Shown: positions 37,778-45,308 of the stretch, in pieces | Numbering within the stretch: position 1 is the stretch's first letter | Layout of the letters: each line of letters begins with the position of its first letter | Assembly (NCBI RefSeq): GCF_008041935.1 | Contig: NZ_VKAC01000003.1 | Coordinates: forward strand, 310,001-374,000 | Source of the DNA: Quadrisphaera setariae | GTDB lineage: Bacteria > Actinomycetota > Actinomycetes > Actinomycetales > Quadrisphaeraceae | Length of the DNA: 64,000 nt | Direction of reading: 5' to 3' | Position numbers and translations under genes: made by a program | The notes under the pieces: model-generated | Seen by the model: the letters and a program-made list of their open reading frames with translations, nothing else | Databases searched by the model: none | Told to the model about the DNA's origin: nothing

Positions 37778-38818
37778 GTGAGCCCCGACGCCGCGCCCGC
37801 CCAGCACCCGCTCGCCGACCTGCCCTGCCACGACCCGTGGGTGATCGCCGTGGACGGCGGGTACCTGCTGTACGTGTCCTTCGACGGCGCCCGGTGGGAG
37901 CGGAGCCTGCCGCCGGGAGCCTCCAGCCCGGCCCCGAACGGCACGGGTGTGCTCGCCTGGTGGAGCCCGGACCTGCGCGCGTGGAGCGACCCCCGGGTCG
38001 TGTTCACGGTGCCCGGCGGCTGCTGGGCGGACCCCGCCAGCGCCCCGTGGGCGCCGGAGGTGCACCGCTGGGGCGGCCGGTACGTGCTGGCCACCACGCT
38101 GCACGACCCGTCCACCGACCTCGGCCCCGTGCGCCAGCGCGGCACCCGCGTGGCGCTGTCGGGGGAGACCGCGCCGCTGGCGCCCGTGCGCCGCGGCACC
38201 GTGCTCGCCGTCGCCGACGACCCGCGCGGTCCCTTCGAGCTGCTCGACCCCGCCCGCGCCCACAACCCCGACGGCTTCACCGCGCTGGACGGCACCCTGG
38301 TGGCCGGCGACGACGGCGAGCCGTGGCTCGTCTACGCCCACGAGTGGGTGCAGGTGCTCGACGGCACCGTCGAGGCCGTCCCGCTCCACGCCGACCTCTC
38401 CGGCGCGTCCGGCCCGCCGGTGCACCTCTTCCGCGCTTCCGAGGCGCCCTGGTACCGCGAGCTCGTGCCGTCCGCCGAGGCCCTGGCGCCCTACGTCACC
38501 GACGGGCCCCAGGTGCACCGCCTGCCCGGCGGGGCCCTGGCGGTGCTGTGGGCCAGCTACCGCACCAGCCCCGACCACCCGACGGGGGAGTACGTGCAGA
38601 CCCAGGCCCTCTCGCCGTCGGGCTCGCTGGCGGGCCCGTGGGAGCAGGGCGAGGTGCTGGTGGGCGGCAACGCCGGTCACGGCATGCTGCTGGCCACCCA
38701 CGAGGGCGACCTGGTGCTGGTGCTCCACCGCGGCATGAACACCCCGCGGGTCCGCGCGGAGGTCCACGGCGTGCAGGCCGGCCCGACCGGGCTGCGCACC
38801 ACGGGCCGCCTCGTCTGA
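37778..38818 (+). CDS. Glycoside hydrolase family 43-like protein
   Basis: A 346-aa five-bladed-propeller glycosidase candidate. The GH43 hallmarks are seen: the catalytic base Asp in LPCHDPWVIAV, WAPEVHRWGGRYVL (transition-state Asp/Glu region), and the acid Glu candidate in WLVYAHEWVQ. No signal peptide is present, so it may act on imported arabino- or xylo-oligosaccharides, or be a non-catalytic relative. GTG lies 6 nt after CAGGCT (37766-37771). Confidence 0.75.
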   Translation: MSPDAAPAQHPLADLPCHDPWVIAVDGGYLLYVSFDGARWERSLPPGASSPAPNGTGVLAWWSPDLRAWSDPRVVFTVPGGCWADPASAPWAPEVHRWGGRYVLATTLHDPSTDLGPVRQRGTRVALSGETAPLAPVRRGTVLAVADDPRGPFELLDPARAHNPDGFTALDGTLVAGDDGEPWLVYAHEWVQVLDGTVEAVPLHADLSGASGPPVHLFRASEAPWYRELVPSAEALAPYVTDGPQVHRLPGGALAVLWASYRTSPDHPTGEYVQTQALSPSGSLAGPWEQGEVLVGGNAGHGMLLATHEGDLVLVLHRGMNTPRVRAEVHGVQAGPTGLRTTGRLV

Positions 38819-38864
38819 CGGCGCTCCGCTGGGCGAGCGCTGACGAACACCCGTCCCGCGCCTG

Positions 38865-38910
38865 GGAGCCACCTGGCACACTGGTGCAGGCATCGAAACC
38901 AGGTGGCTCC
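38865..38910. repeat. 12-bp inverted repeat upstream of the PAS-GAF-ANTAR gene
   Basis: GGAGCCACCTGG (38865-38876) and CCAGGTGGCTCC (38899-38910) are perfectly complementary across a 22-nt loop, 46 nt after the GH43 stop and 23 nt before the next start. It could be the GH43 terminator, an operator, or an RNA hairpin for the ANTAR protein encoded next. Confidence 0.55.
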
Positions 38911-38933
38911 GGTCCTTCGGGGGGCGATTCCTG

Positions 38934-40253
38934 GTGTCCGCGCAGTCCTCATCCACGCCGTCGTCGTCAGCGCCGACCTCGGTCGACCTCCTGGAGCTGC
39001 GGGTGCAGCGGCTCACCGAGGCGCTGTCCGCTGCCGACAGGGCCCTCTCGGCCCAGCAGCGCGAGGTCGACGAGCTGGTCACGAGCCGGGAGCGCGCCCG
39101 TGACGCGGTGAGCCGGCTGGTGGCGTCGCTGCCGGTGCCGATCGTCACCACGGGCGCCGACGGCGCCGTCGAGCTGTGCAACGCCGCGGCCTCGTCCCTG
39201 CTGGCGGTCCCCGCGCCGGCGCTGGTGAGCACCCCGGTGCACGCGTTCGTGGTCGCGGAGGACCGGCCGCTCGCCAGGTCGCTGCTGTCGCGCGCCGGGC
39301 GCGAGGGCACGGCCGCCGCCCGGCTGCGGCTCCAGCCGCGCGAGGGGTCGGTCCGCGAGGTGCACGCCGCGGTCTCCGCCTGGCCCACCGCACAGGGCGA
39401 CCCGCGCCTCGTGGTCGTGCTGGCCCCGGCGGAGCCCGTCGACGCGGCGGAGCCCGTCGACGCGGAGGAGCCCCCGACCCGCGCTCCCGGAGGCGGCGTG
39501 GAGGCGGGTGCCCTGCGGTCGCTGGCCCGCCTCGTCGAGCTCGCGGTGGGGGGCTCCTCCGGGCACCAGCTGCTGGGAGCGCTCGCGGCGGCGGCCACGG
39601 CCTCGGTGCCGGGTGCGTCCTCGGCCAGCGCCAGCACCGGAGACCCGGCCCAGCCCGCTGACAGCGCCGCGGACTCCGCGCAGGCCCAGGCCGTCGACGG
39701 GGCGCAGTGGGCCGCGGACGAGGGCCCCGCCTCGAGCGCCCACAGCACGGGACGGCCCGTGTGGAGCTCCGACCTCAGCGCCGACGACCGCTGGCCGCGG
39801 CTCGCGCGGCGCGCGTCGGGGCTCGACGCCGGGTCCGCTGTGGCCGTGCCCCTGCGGGACGGCGAGCGCGTCGTCGGCGTGGTGAGCACCTACGGCCCGA
39901 GCGGCGGCCAGCCCGAGGTCGAGCGGGCCGTGGCGTTCGCCGAGGCCGCCTCGGCGGTGCTGGGAGCTGCCAGGCGCACCGCCGACCTGGCGGCGGAGGT
40001 CGAGAACCTCAAGCTGGCCATGCAGTCGCGCGCCGCCATCGAGCAGGCGAAGGGCGCGGTGGCGAGCCGGCTCGACTGCACCGTGGAGGAGGCCTTCGGC
40101 GCGATGGTCGTGATGAGCCAGGACCGCAACGTCAAGGTGCGGGACATCGGGCTGCTGCTGGCGGCCTCACCGGGCGACAGGTCGCTCGACGAGCCGCTGC
40201 GGGCAGCCCTGGAGCGCGCGCAGCAGCGCACCGCCGCGCGCCCGAAGGCGTGA
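38934..40253 (+). CDS. PAS-GAF-ANTAR antiterminator-type regulator
   Basis: A 439-aa cytoplasmic sensor. A short coiled coil (about 17-55) precedes a PAS domain (about 60-160; VPIVTTGADGAVELCNAAA), an Ala/Pro linker, a GAF domain (about 190-345), and a C-terminal ANTAR domain (QSRAAIEQAKGAVASRLDCTVEEAF, then SQDRNVKVRDIGLLL). ANTAR proteins bind paired RNA hairpins to prevent termination. GTG with GGGGGG upstream. A perfect inverted repeat lies just before the gene. Confidence 0.88.
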   Translation: MSAQSSSTPSSSAPTSVDLLELRVQRLTEALSAADRALSAQQREVDELVTSRERARDAVSRLVASLPVPIVTTGADGAVELCNAAASSLLAVPAPALVSTPVHAFVVAEDRPLARSLLSRAGREGTAAARLRLQPREGSVREVHAAVSAWPTAQGDPRLVVVLAPAEPVDAAEPVDAEEPPTRAPGGGVEAGALRSLARLVELAVGGSSGHQLLGALAAAATASVPGASSASASTGDPAQPADSAADSAQAQAVDGAQWAADEGPASSAHSTGRPVWSSDLSADDRWPRLARRASGLDAGSAVAVPLRDGERVVGVVSTYGPSGGQPEVERAVAFAEAASAVLGAARRTADLAAEVENLKLAMQSRAAIEQAKGAVASRLDCTVEEAFGAMVVMSQDRNVKVRDIGLLLAASPGDRSLDEPLRAALERAQQRTAARPKA

Positions 40254-40301
40254 CGGCGGCGGGGAGGTCAGAGGTCGGAGACCAGGCCGCCGGCGCCGGG
40301 C

Positions 40302-40646
40302 TCAGCCGACGTGGCGGGGACGCAGCACCGAGGCGGCGGCGGCGGCCACGACGTCGGTCGTCTCCAGTGCCAGGGTGAAGTCGAGCACGTCGTCCCAGCT
40401 GATCGTGGACCCGCTGTGCTCCTCCAGCGCCTCGGCCGGCACCGACCAGTGCTCGGCGGGCACGCCGCCGGTGGTCAGCAGCCGCACGACGTCGTCGCTG
40501 GCGTGCTTGCGCACCTCGTCGCTGCACCCCGGGCAGCCGAACGCGTAGAAGCTCCACGCAGAGACCGTGCAGACGACCAGGCGCACCTGCGGCGGGGTCA
40601 GCTCGACGTCGCCGCAGGTGGGGCAGGAGGCCTTGATGGTCGTCAT
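40302..40646 (-). CDS. Small zinc-ribbon-like protein
   Basis: A 114-aa protein with CPTCGDVELTP near the N-terminus and FGCPGCSDEV about 30 residues later, i.e. two CxxC pairs likely binding zinc. The rest is acidic and helical. ATG 40646 was chosen over the in-frame upstream codon at 40676 because it directly precedes the first CxxC motif. Resembles small conserved actinobacterial proteins of unknown role. Confidence 0.6.
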   Translation of the reverse strand: MTTIKASCPTCGDVELTPPQVRLVVCTVSAWSFYAFGCPGCSDEVRKHASDDVVRLLTTGGVPAEHWSVPAEALEEHSGSTISWDDVLDFTLALETTDVVAAAAASVLRPRHVG

Positions 40647-40756
40647 GTGAGGGTGGGTCCTTCCGGCGCGGTGCACACCCCGGCTCCTCGGGGGTACTCA
40701 CTGCGTCGGGAGTTCCTCGGTCGACCTTGAGCCCCCGGCGGCGACGGCGTCGCGGC

Positions 40757-40796
40757 CCGTCCTCCGACCGGCCCTGCAGGACCGGTCGGAGGACGG
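40757..40796 (-). terminator. Hairpin after the GntR/FCD regulator gene
   Basis: A perfect 15-bp stem (40757-40771 with 40782-40796), loop of 10 nt, starting 3 nt beyond the stop codon of the minus-strand regulator. Confidence 0.8.
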
Positions 40797-40799
40797 CCC

Positions 40800-41465
40800 T
40801 CAGATGACCGAGCGGACCGCCACCTCGAAGCCCTTGACGTGCTGCGCCGCGCGGTGGCCCGCGTCCGCCCCCTGGCCCGCCGCGATGGCCCGCAGCAGCT
40901 CCACGTGCTCGCTGACGTGGCCGTCGACGGCGGGGAGCCGGTCGAGGAACAGGCAGAAGATCCTCGTGGCCAGGTTGTGGTGCCGCACGAGCGCGTCCTC
41001 CAGGTGCGGGTTGCCCGCGACCTTGTAGATGGCGCGGTGCACCTGCGCGTCGTAGTAGATGAGGTCGTGGTTGCTCGTCGTCGTGAGGTCGAGCCGCTCC
41101 AGGCGGTCGGCCAGGTCGAGCAGCTCCTGGCGCTCCGCCGGTGTGGCGCGCTCCGCCGCCCGCTGCGCGGCGAGGGGTTCCAGCAGCGCGCGCACCTCGG
41201 AGATGTGGGCGAGGTCGGTGATGTCCACGCCGGTGGCGAAGGTGCCGCGGCGCGGGTAGGTGACGATGAGGCGGTCCACCTCGAGGCGCTTGATGGCCTC
41301 GCGCACGGGTGTCTTGCCCATCTGCAGCTGCTCGGCGAGCGCGTCGTCGTCGAGGGGTTCGTTGGGGCGGATGTCGAGCATGATCAAGCGGTCGCGGATC
41401 TCCGCGTAGGCGCGCTCGGCCAGGGACGAGTAGCGCTCCTCGCGAAGGCCGGTGACCTGCTCCAC
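40800..41465 (-). CDS. GntR-family regulator, FCD subfamily
   Basis: A 221-aa repressor/activator at the edge of the betaine island. The winged HTH (LAEQLQMGKTPVREAIKRLEVDRLI) is followed by an all-helical FCD ligand domain with metal-ligand positions in YYDAQVHRAIY, HVSEHVELLRAI and AAQHVKGF. The GTG lies 6 nt after TACAGT (rc of 41472-41477), leaderless. It is the best candidate to bind the CTGATRCATCAG palindromes at glyA and the BCCT gene, although its own promoter lacks that site. Confidence 0.88.
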   Translation of the reverse strand: MEQVTGLREERYSSLAERAYAEIRDRLIMLDIRPNEPLDDDALAEQLQMGKTPVREAIKRLEVDRLIVTYPRRGTFATGVDITDLAHISEVRALLEPLAAQRAAERATPAERQELLDLADRLERLDLTTTSNHDLIYYDAQVHRAIYKVAGNPHLEDALVRHHNLATRIFCLFLDRLPAVDGHVSEHVELLRAIAAGQGADAGHRAAQHVKGFEVAVRSVI

Positions 41466-41548
41466 CCCCCAACTGTAGGGGCGGGGAGCCCGCCGGCTCC
41501 GGGGGTCGCCCGCTCGGCGGGTGCGCGGACGCGCCGCGGCCGGGGCGG

Positions 41549-42196
41549 TCACGACCGGCTCCGGCGGGCCAGGTCGAGGAACTCGGCCCGGGTGCGGGCG
41601 TCGCTGCGCACCCGGCCCCTCAGGGCGGAGGTGCGCGTGAGGGCCCCCACCGCGCGGACCCCCCGCAGCGACATGCAGGTGTGCTCGGCCTCGAGCACCA
41701 CCCCCACGCCGTCCGGGTCCAGCGCCTCCTGGAGCAGGTCCGCCACCTGGCACGTCAGGCGCTCCTGCACCTGGGGCCGCCGCGACAGCGCCTCCACGAC
41801 CCGGGCGAGCTTGGACAGCCCCACCACGCGCGAGCCCGGCAGGTACCCGACGTGGGCCACGCCCGAGAAGGGCAGGAGGTGGTGCTCGCACAGCGACGTG
41901 AAGGGGATGTCGCTGACCACGACCAGCTCGTCGTAGCCCTCGTCGTTGGGGAACGTCGTCAGCGCGAAGGGCTCCGGCGTGAGCAGGTCGGCGTAGGCCC
42001 GCGCCACGCGCCGCGGCGTGTCCTGCAGCCCGGGAGCACCCGGGTCCAGCCCGAGGGCCACCAGCAGCTGGCCCACGGCGCGCTCGGCGGCGGCGGGGTC
42101 GACCGGGGGGGAGGAGGGCGCCACCTGCGCGAGCGAGCGCTCGCGGTCCAGGTCCTCGTCGGGCCTGGGCGGGGGGACGGTTGTCGCAGACCTCAT
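41549..42196 (-). CDS. folE: GTP cyclohydrolase I
   Basis: Converts GTP to dihydroneopterin triphosphate, the first step of folate synthesis. The 215-aa protein has the zinc/active-site SLCEHHLLPFSGVAHVGYLP, LSKLARVVEALSRRPQVQERLT, and the late TCMSLRGVRAVG Cys/Arg motif. ATG with a strong GAGGAGAGG upstream. It is divergent from glyA across a 126-nt region carrying the shared palindrome, which ties folate supply to THF-dependent demethylation. Whether it is the sole folE cannot be told. Confidence 0.94.
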   Translation of the reverse strand: MRSATTVPPPRPDEDLDRERSLAQVAPSSPPVDPAAAERAVGQLLVALGLDPGAPGLQDTPRRVARAYADLLTPEPFALTTFPNDEGYDELVVVSDIPFTSLCEHHLLPFSGVAHVGYLPGSRVVGLSKLARVVEALSRRPQVQERLTCQVADLLQEALDPDGVGVVLEAEHTCMSLRGVRAVGALTRTSALRGRVRSDARTRAEFLDLARRSRS

Positions 42197-42261
42197 GTCG
42201 ACCTCTCCTCACGACCGGATGTGGAGCGGCCCCCTTGACCCGAGGGGCGGCGGTCCCTACG

Positions 42262-42291
42262 TTACCGGCAACTGATACATCAGTGTTCAGT
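42262..42291 (+). promoter_or_regulatory. glyA promoter with palindromic operator
   Basis: TTACCG (42262-42267), 18-nt spacer and TTCAGT (42286-42291) form a plausible promoter. The spacer contains ACTGAT-AC-ATCAGT (42271-42284), a perfect 6-bp inverted repeat. The same core recurs at 53775-53786 at an equivalent position. Binding there would occlude RNA polymerase. Confidence 0.6.
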
Positions 42292-42322
42292 CCACAGGCT
42301 CCACTCCGCCGAAGGGGGCGAC

Positions 42323-43678
42323 ATGACCGCAGGGCTCCACCAGCAGCTCCGGCAGCCGGAGGGGGTGCTCGACCGCTCGCTGGCCGACACCGACCCGGAG
42401 GTCGCCGCCGCTGTCGACGCGGAGCTCCTGCGCCAGCAGAGCACGCTGGAGATGATCGCCAGCGAGAACTTCGCGCCGGTGGCCGTCATGCAGGCGCAGG
42501 GCTCGGTGCTCACCAACAAGTACGCCGAGGGCTACCCGGGTCGGCGCTACTACGGCGGCTGCGAGAACGTCGACGTCGTCGAGCAGCTCGCCGTCGACCG
42601 GCTCAAGGCCCTCTTCGGTGCCGGCTTCGCCAACGTCCAGCCGCACTCCGGGGCCCAGGCCAACGCCGCCGTCATGCACGCGCTCCTCAAGCCCGGGGAC
42701 ACCATCCTCGGGCTCGACCTGGCGCACGGTGGGCACCTGTCGCACGGCATGAAGCTCAACTTCTCCGGCCGGCTCTACGACGTCGCCGCCTACCACGTCC
42801 GCGAGGACGACCACCGCGTCGACATGGACGAGGTCGAGCGGCTCGCCCGCGAGCGACGTCCACAGCTGATCATCGCCGGCTGGTCGGCCTACCCCCGCCA
42901 GCTCGACCTCGCGCACTTCCGCCGCATCGCCGACGAGGTGGGTGCCCTGCTGGTGGTGGACATGGCGCACTTCGCGGGCCTGGTGGCCGCCGGGCTGCAC
43001 CCCAGCCCGCTGCCCCACGCGCACGTCGTCACCTCCACCACGCACAAGACCCTGGGCGGTCCGCGTGGCGGCATCATCCTCAGCAACGACCCCGCGATCG
43101 CGAAGAAGGTCAACAGCGCGGTGTTCCCCGGTCAGCAGGGCGGCCCGCTGGAGCACGTCATCGCGGCCAAGGCCGTGGCGTTCAAGCTGGCCGCCGAGCC
43201 GGCGTTCACGGAGCGCCAGGAGCGCACGCTGCGCGGTGCGCGGATCCTCGCCGAGCGGCTCACCTCCCCGGAGGCCACCGCGGCCGGCATCGGCGTGGTC
43301 AGCGGCGGCACCGACGTGCACCTCGTGCTCGTCGACCTGCGCCACTCCGACCTCGACGGCCAGCAGGCGGAGGACCGCCTGCACTCCATCGGCATCACCG
43401 TGAACCGCAACGCGGTGCCGTTCGACCCGCGCCCGCCGATGGTCAGCTCCGGTGTCCGCATCGGCACTCCGGCCCTGGCGGCCCGCGGATTCGACGACGA
43501 CGACTTCCGCGAGGTCGCCGACATCATCGCCACCGCGCTGCAGCCCGGCACCAGCGAGGGGCAGCTGGCCGAGCTCGGCCAGCGGGTCCACGACCTCGCG
43601 CAGGCCCACCCCCTCTACCCGCACCTGTCGCCCCTGTCCTCTGAGCCGACCCGGCAGACCACGGAGACGAGCCGATGA
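42323..43678 (+). CDS. glyA: Serine hydroxymethyltransferase
   Basis: Interconverts glycine plus 5,10-methylene-THF with serine plus THF. The 451-aa PLP enzyme has the PLP-lysine motif [16 protein letters not shown], the N-terminal [31 protein letters not shown], and [13 protein letters not shown]. In this operon it uses the glycine and a methylene-THF made by the downstream oxidases. The ATG has GAAGGGGG upstream; it overlaps soxB by ATGA. Confidence 0.97.
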   Translation: MTAGLHQQLRQPEGVLDRSLADTDPEVAAAVDAELLRQQSTLEMIASENFAPVAVMQAQGSVLTNKYAEGYPGRRYYGGCENVDVVEQLAVDRLKALFGAGFANVQPHSGAQANAAVMHALLKPGDTILGLDLAHGGHLSHGMKLNFSGRLYDVAAYHVREDDHRVDMDEVERLARERRPQLIIAGWSAYPRQLDLAHFRRIADEVGALLVVDMAHFAGLVAAGLHPSPLPHAHVVTSTTHKTLGGPRGGIILSNDPAIAKKVNSAVFPGQQGGPLEHVIAAKAVAFKLAAEPAFTERQERTLRGARILAERLTSPEATAAGIGVVSGGTDVHLVLVDLRHSDLDGQQAEDRLHSIGITVNRNAVPFDPRPPMVSSGVRIGTPALAARGFDDDDFREVADIIATALQPGTSEGQLAELGQRVHDLAQAHPLYPHLSPLSSEPTRQTTETSR

Positions 43679-44994
43679 CCACCGTCGACGCCTTCTCGAC
43701 CGATCCGGACGACGCCGTCCCCCACACCCCCGCGGCTGCCGCCGCGGGCCGGCTCAACGGCACCCCTCCCCGCACCCCGGGCGCGGACCTGCCGGAGCAC
43801 CCCGACGCGCTGTGGAAGAACCCCGAGCCGAAGAAGGCCTACGACGTCGTCATCGTCGGCGGCGGCGGCCACGGCCTCGCGACGGCGCACTACCTGGTGA
43901 AGAACCACGGCATCACGAACATCGCGGTGCTGGAGAAGGGGTGGCTCGCGGGCGGCAACATGGCCCGCAACACCACCCTCATCCGCTCCAACTACCTGTG
44001 GGACGAGAGCGCCGCCATCTACGAGCACTCCCTCAAGCTGTGGGAGGGGCTCGAGGAGGACCTGGGCTACCCGATCCTCTTCAGCCAGCGCGGCGTGCTG
44101 AACCTCGCGCACACGCTGCAGGACGTGCGCGACAGCGTGCGCCGCGTGGAGGCGAACGTCCTCAACGGCGTCGACGCCGAGTGGGTCGAGCCCGACGAGG
44201 TCCGCAAGATCTGCCCGATCGTCAACACCTCCACCGACATCCGCTACCCGGTGCTGGGCGCCACGTACCAGCCGCGCGCGGGCATCGCCAAGCACGACTA
44301 CGTGGGCTGGGGGTTCGCCCGGCGCATCGACGAGGCCGGCGTCGACATCATCCAGAACTGCGAGGTCACCGGCTTCGTGCGCGACGGCAACCGCATCACC
44401 GGGGTGCGCACCACCCGCGGCGACATCGCCTGCGGCAAGGTCGCGCTGGCCGCCGCCGGCAGCACCTCGGTGCTCACCGACATGCTGGGCCTGCGCGTGC
44501 CGATCCAGTCCCACCCGCTGCAGGCGCTCGTCTCCGAGCTCCTCGAGCCGGTGCACCCCACCATCGTGATGTCCAACGCCGTGCACGTGTACGTCTCCCA
44601 GGCGCACAAGGGCGAGCTGGTCATGGGCGCCGGCGTCGACGCGTACAACGGCTACGGGCAGCGCGGCGCCTTCCACATCATCGAGCGGCAGATGGCCGCC
44701 GCGGTGGAGCTGTTCCCCGTCTTCGCGCGGGCGCACCTCCTGCGCACCTGGGGCGGCATCGTGGACACCACCCCCGACGCCTCGCCCATCGTCGGACGCA
44801 CCCCGTACGACAACGTCTTCCTCAACTGCGGGTGGGGCACCGGCGGCTTCAAGGCCACCCCGGGCCTGGGCTGGGTGTTCGCGGACACGATCGCCAACGA
44901 CGAGCCGCACCCCTACGCCGCGCCGTTCTCCCTCGACAGGTTCGTCACCGGACGCCTCGTCGACGAGCACGGCGCCGCCGCCGTGGCCCACTGA
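43675..44994 (+). CDS. soxB: Sarcosine oxidase, beta subunit
   Basis: A 439-aa flavoprotein subunit of the heterotetrameric sarcosine oxidase, where sarcosine is oxidised. After a 55-residue leader the FAD-binding [19 protein letters not shown] appears, then the [19 protein letters not shown] motif, and the late [12 protein letters not shown] and [13 protein letters not shown]. It is the normal length for SoxB. Coupled to glyA by 4-nt overlap. Produces glycine, methylene-THF and H2O2 with SoxA/D/G. Confidence 0.96.
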   Translation: MTTVDAFSTDPDDAVPHTPAAAAAGRLNGTPPRTPGADLPEHPDALWKNPEPKKAYDVVIVGGGGHGLATAHYLVKNHGITNIAVLEKGWLAGGNMARNTTLIRSNYLWDESAAIYEHSLKLWEGLEEDLGYPILFSQRGVLNLAHTLQDVRDSVRRVEANVLNGVDAEWVEPDEVRKICPIVNTSTDIRYPVLGATYQPRAGIAKHDYVGWGFARRIDEAGVDIIQNCEVTGFVRDGNRITGVRTTRGDIACGKVALAAAGSTSVLTDMLGLRVPIQSHPLQALVSELLEPVHPTIVMSNAVHVYVSQAHKGELVMGAGVDAYNGYGQRGAFHIIERQMAAAVELFPVFARAHLLRTWGGIVDTTPDASPIVGRTPYDNVFLNCGWGTGGFKATPGLGWVFADTIANDEPHPYAAPFSLDRFVTGRLVDEHGAAAVAH

Positions 44995-45029
44995 CGCCCC
45001 CGCCGACCCGCAGAGCCAGGAGACCCGAC

Positions 45030-45308
45030 GTGCAGATGATCCAGTGCCCGTGGTGCGGGCCCCGCGAGGAGGTCGAGTTCCACTACGGGGGCCAGGCCCA
45101 CGTGCCCTACCCCTCCGAGCCGGCGGCCCTGTCCGACGAGGAGTGGGCCCAGTACCTGTTCTTCCGCGACAACACCCGCGGCCTGTTCGCCGAGCGCTGG
45201 TCGCACAGCGCCGGCTGCCGCAAGTGGTTCAACGCCGTGCGCGACACCGTCACGTACCGCTTCCACGCCACCTACCGCCCCGACGAGCCCCGGCCGGTGA
45301 CCGCATGA
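45030..45308 (+). CDS. soxD: Sarcosine oxidase, delta subunit
   Basis: A 92-aa subunit that binds zinc: CPWCGPREEVEF at the N-terminus and SAGCRKWFNAVRDT near the C-terminus are the SoxD signature. GTG 45030 has AGGAGA upstream. Overlaps soxA by ATGA. Order B-D-A-G is the canonical operon order. Confidence 0.95.
   Translation: MQMIQCPWCGPREEVEFHYGGQAHVPYPSEPAALSDEEWAQYLFFRDNTRGLFAERWSHSAGCRKWFNAVRDTVTYRFHATYRPDEPRPVTA

Noticed and set aside
39428-39472. Short direct repeat encoding AEPVDAAEPVDAEEP
   Set aside because: A two-unit codon-level repeat in a Pro/Ala/Glu interdomain linker; ordinary for such linkers.
35951-39889. A 1312-codon minus-strand frame spanning several genes
   Set aside because: Only its C-terminal 363 codons look like protein and these have a coupled GTG start at 37042; the rest is a shadow of methyltransferase, GH43 and PAS genes.
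41466-41548. Search for the CTGATRCATCAG palindrome in front of the GntR gene itself
   Set aside because: No match was found, so autoregulation through that motif is not claimed.
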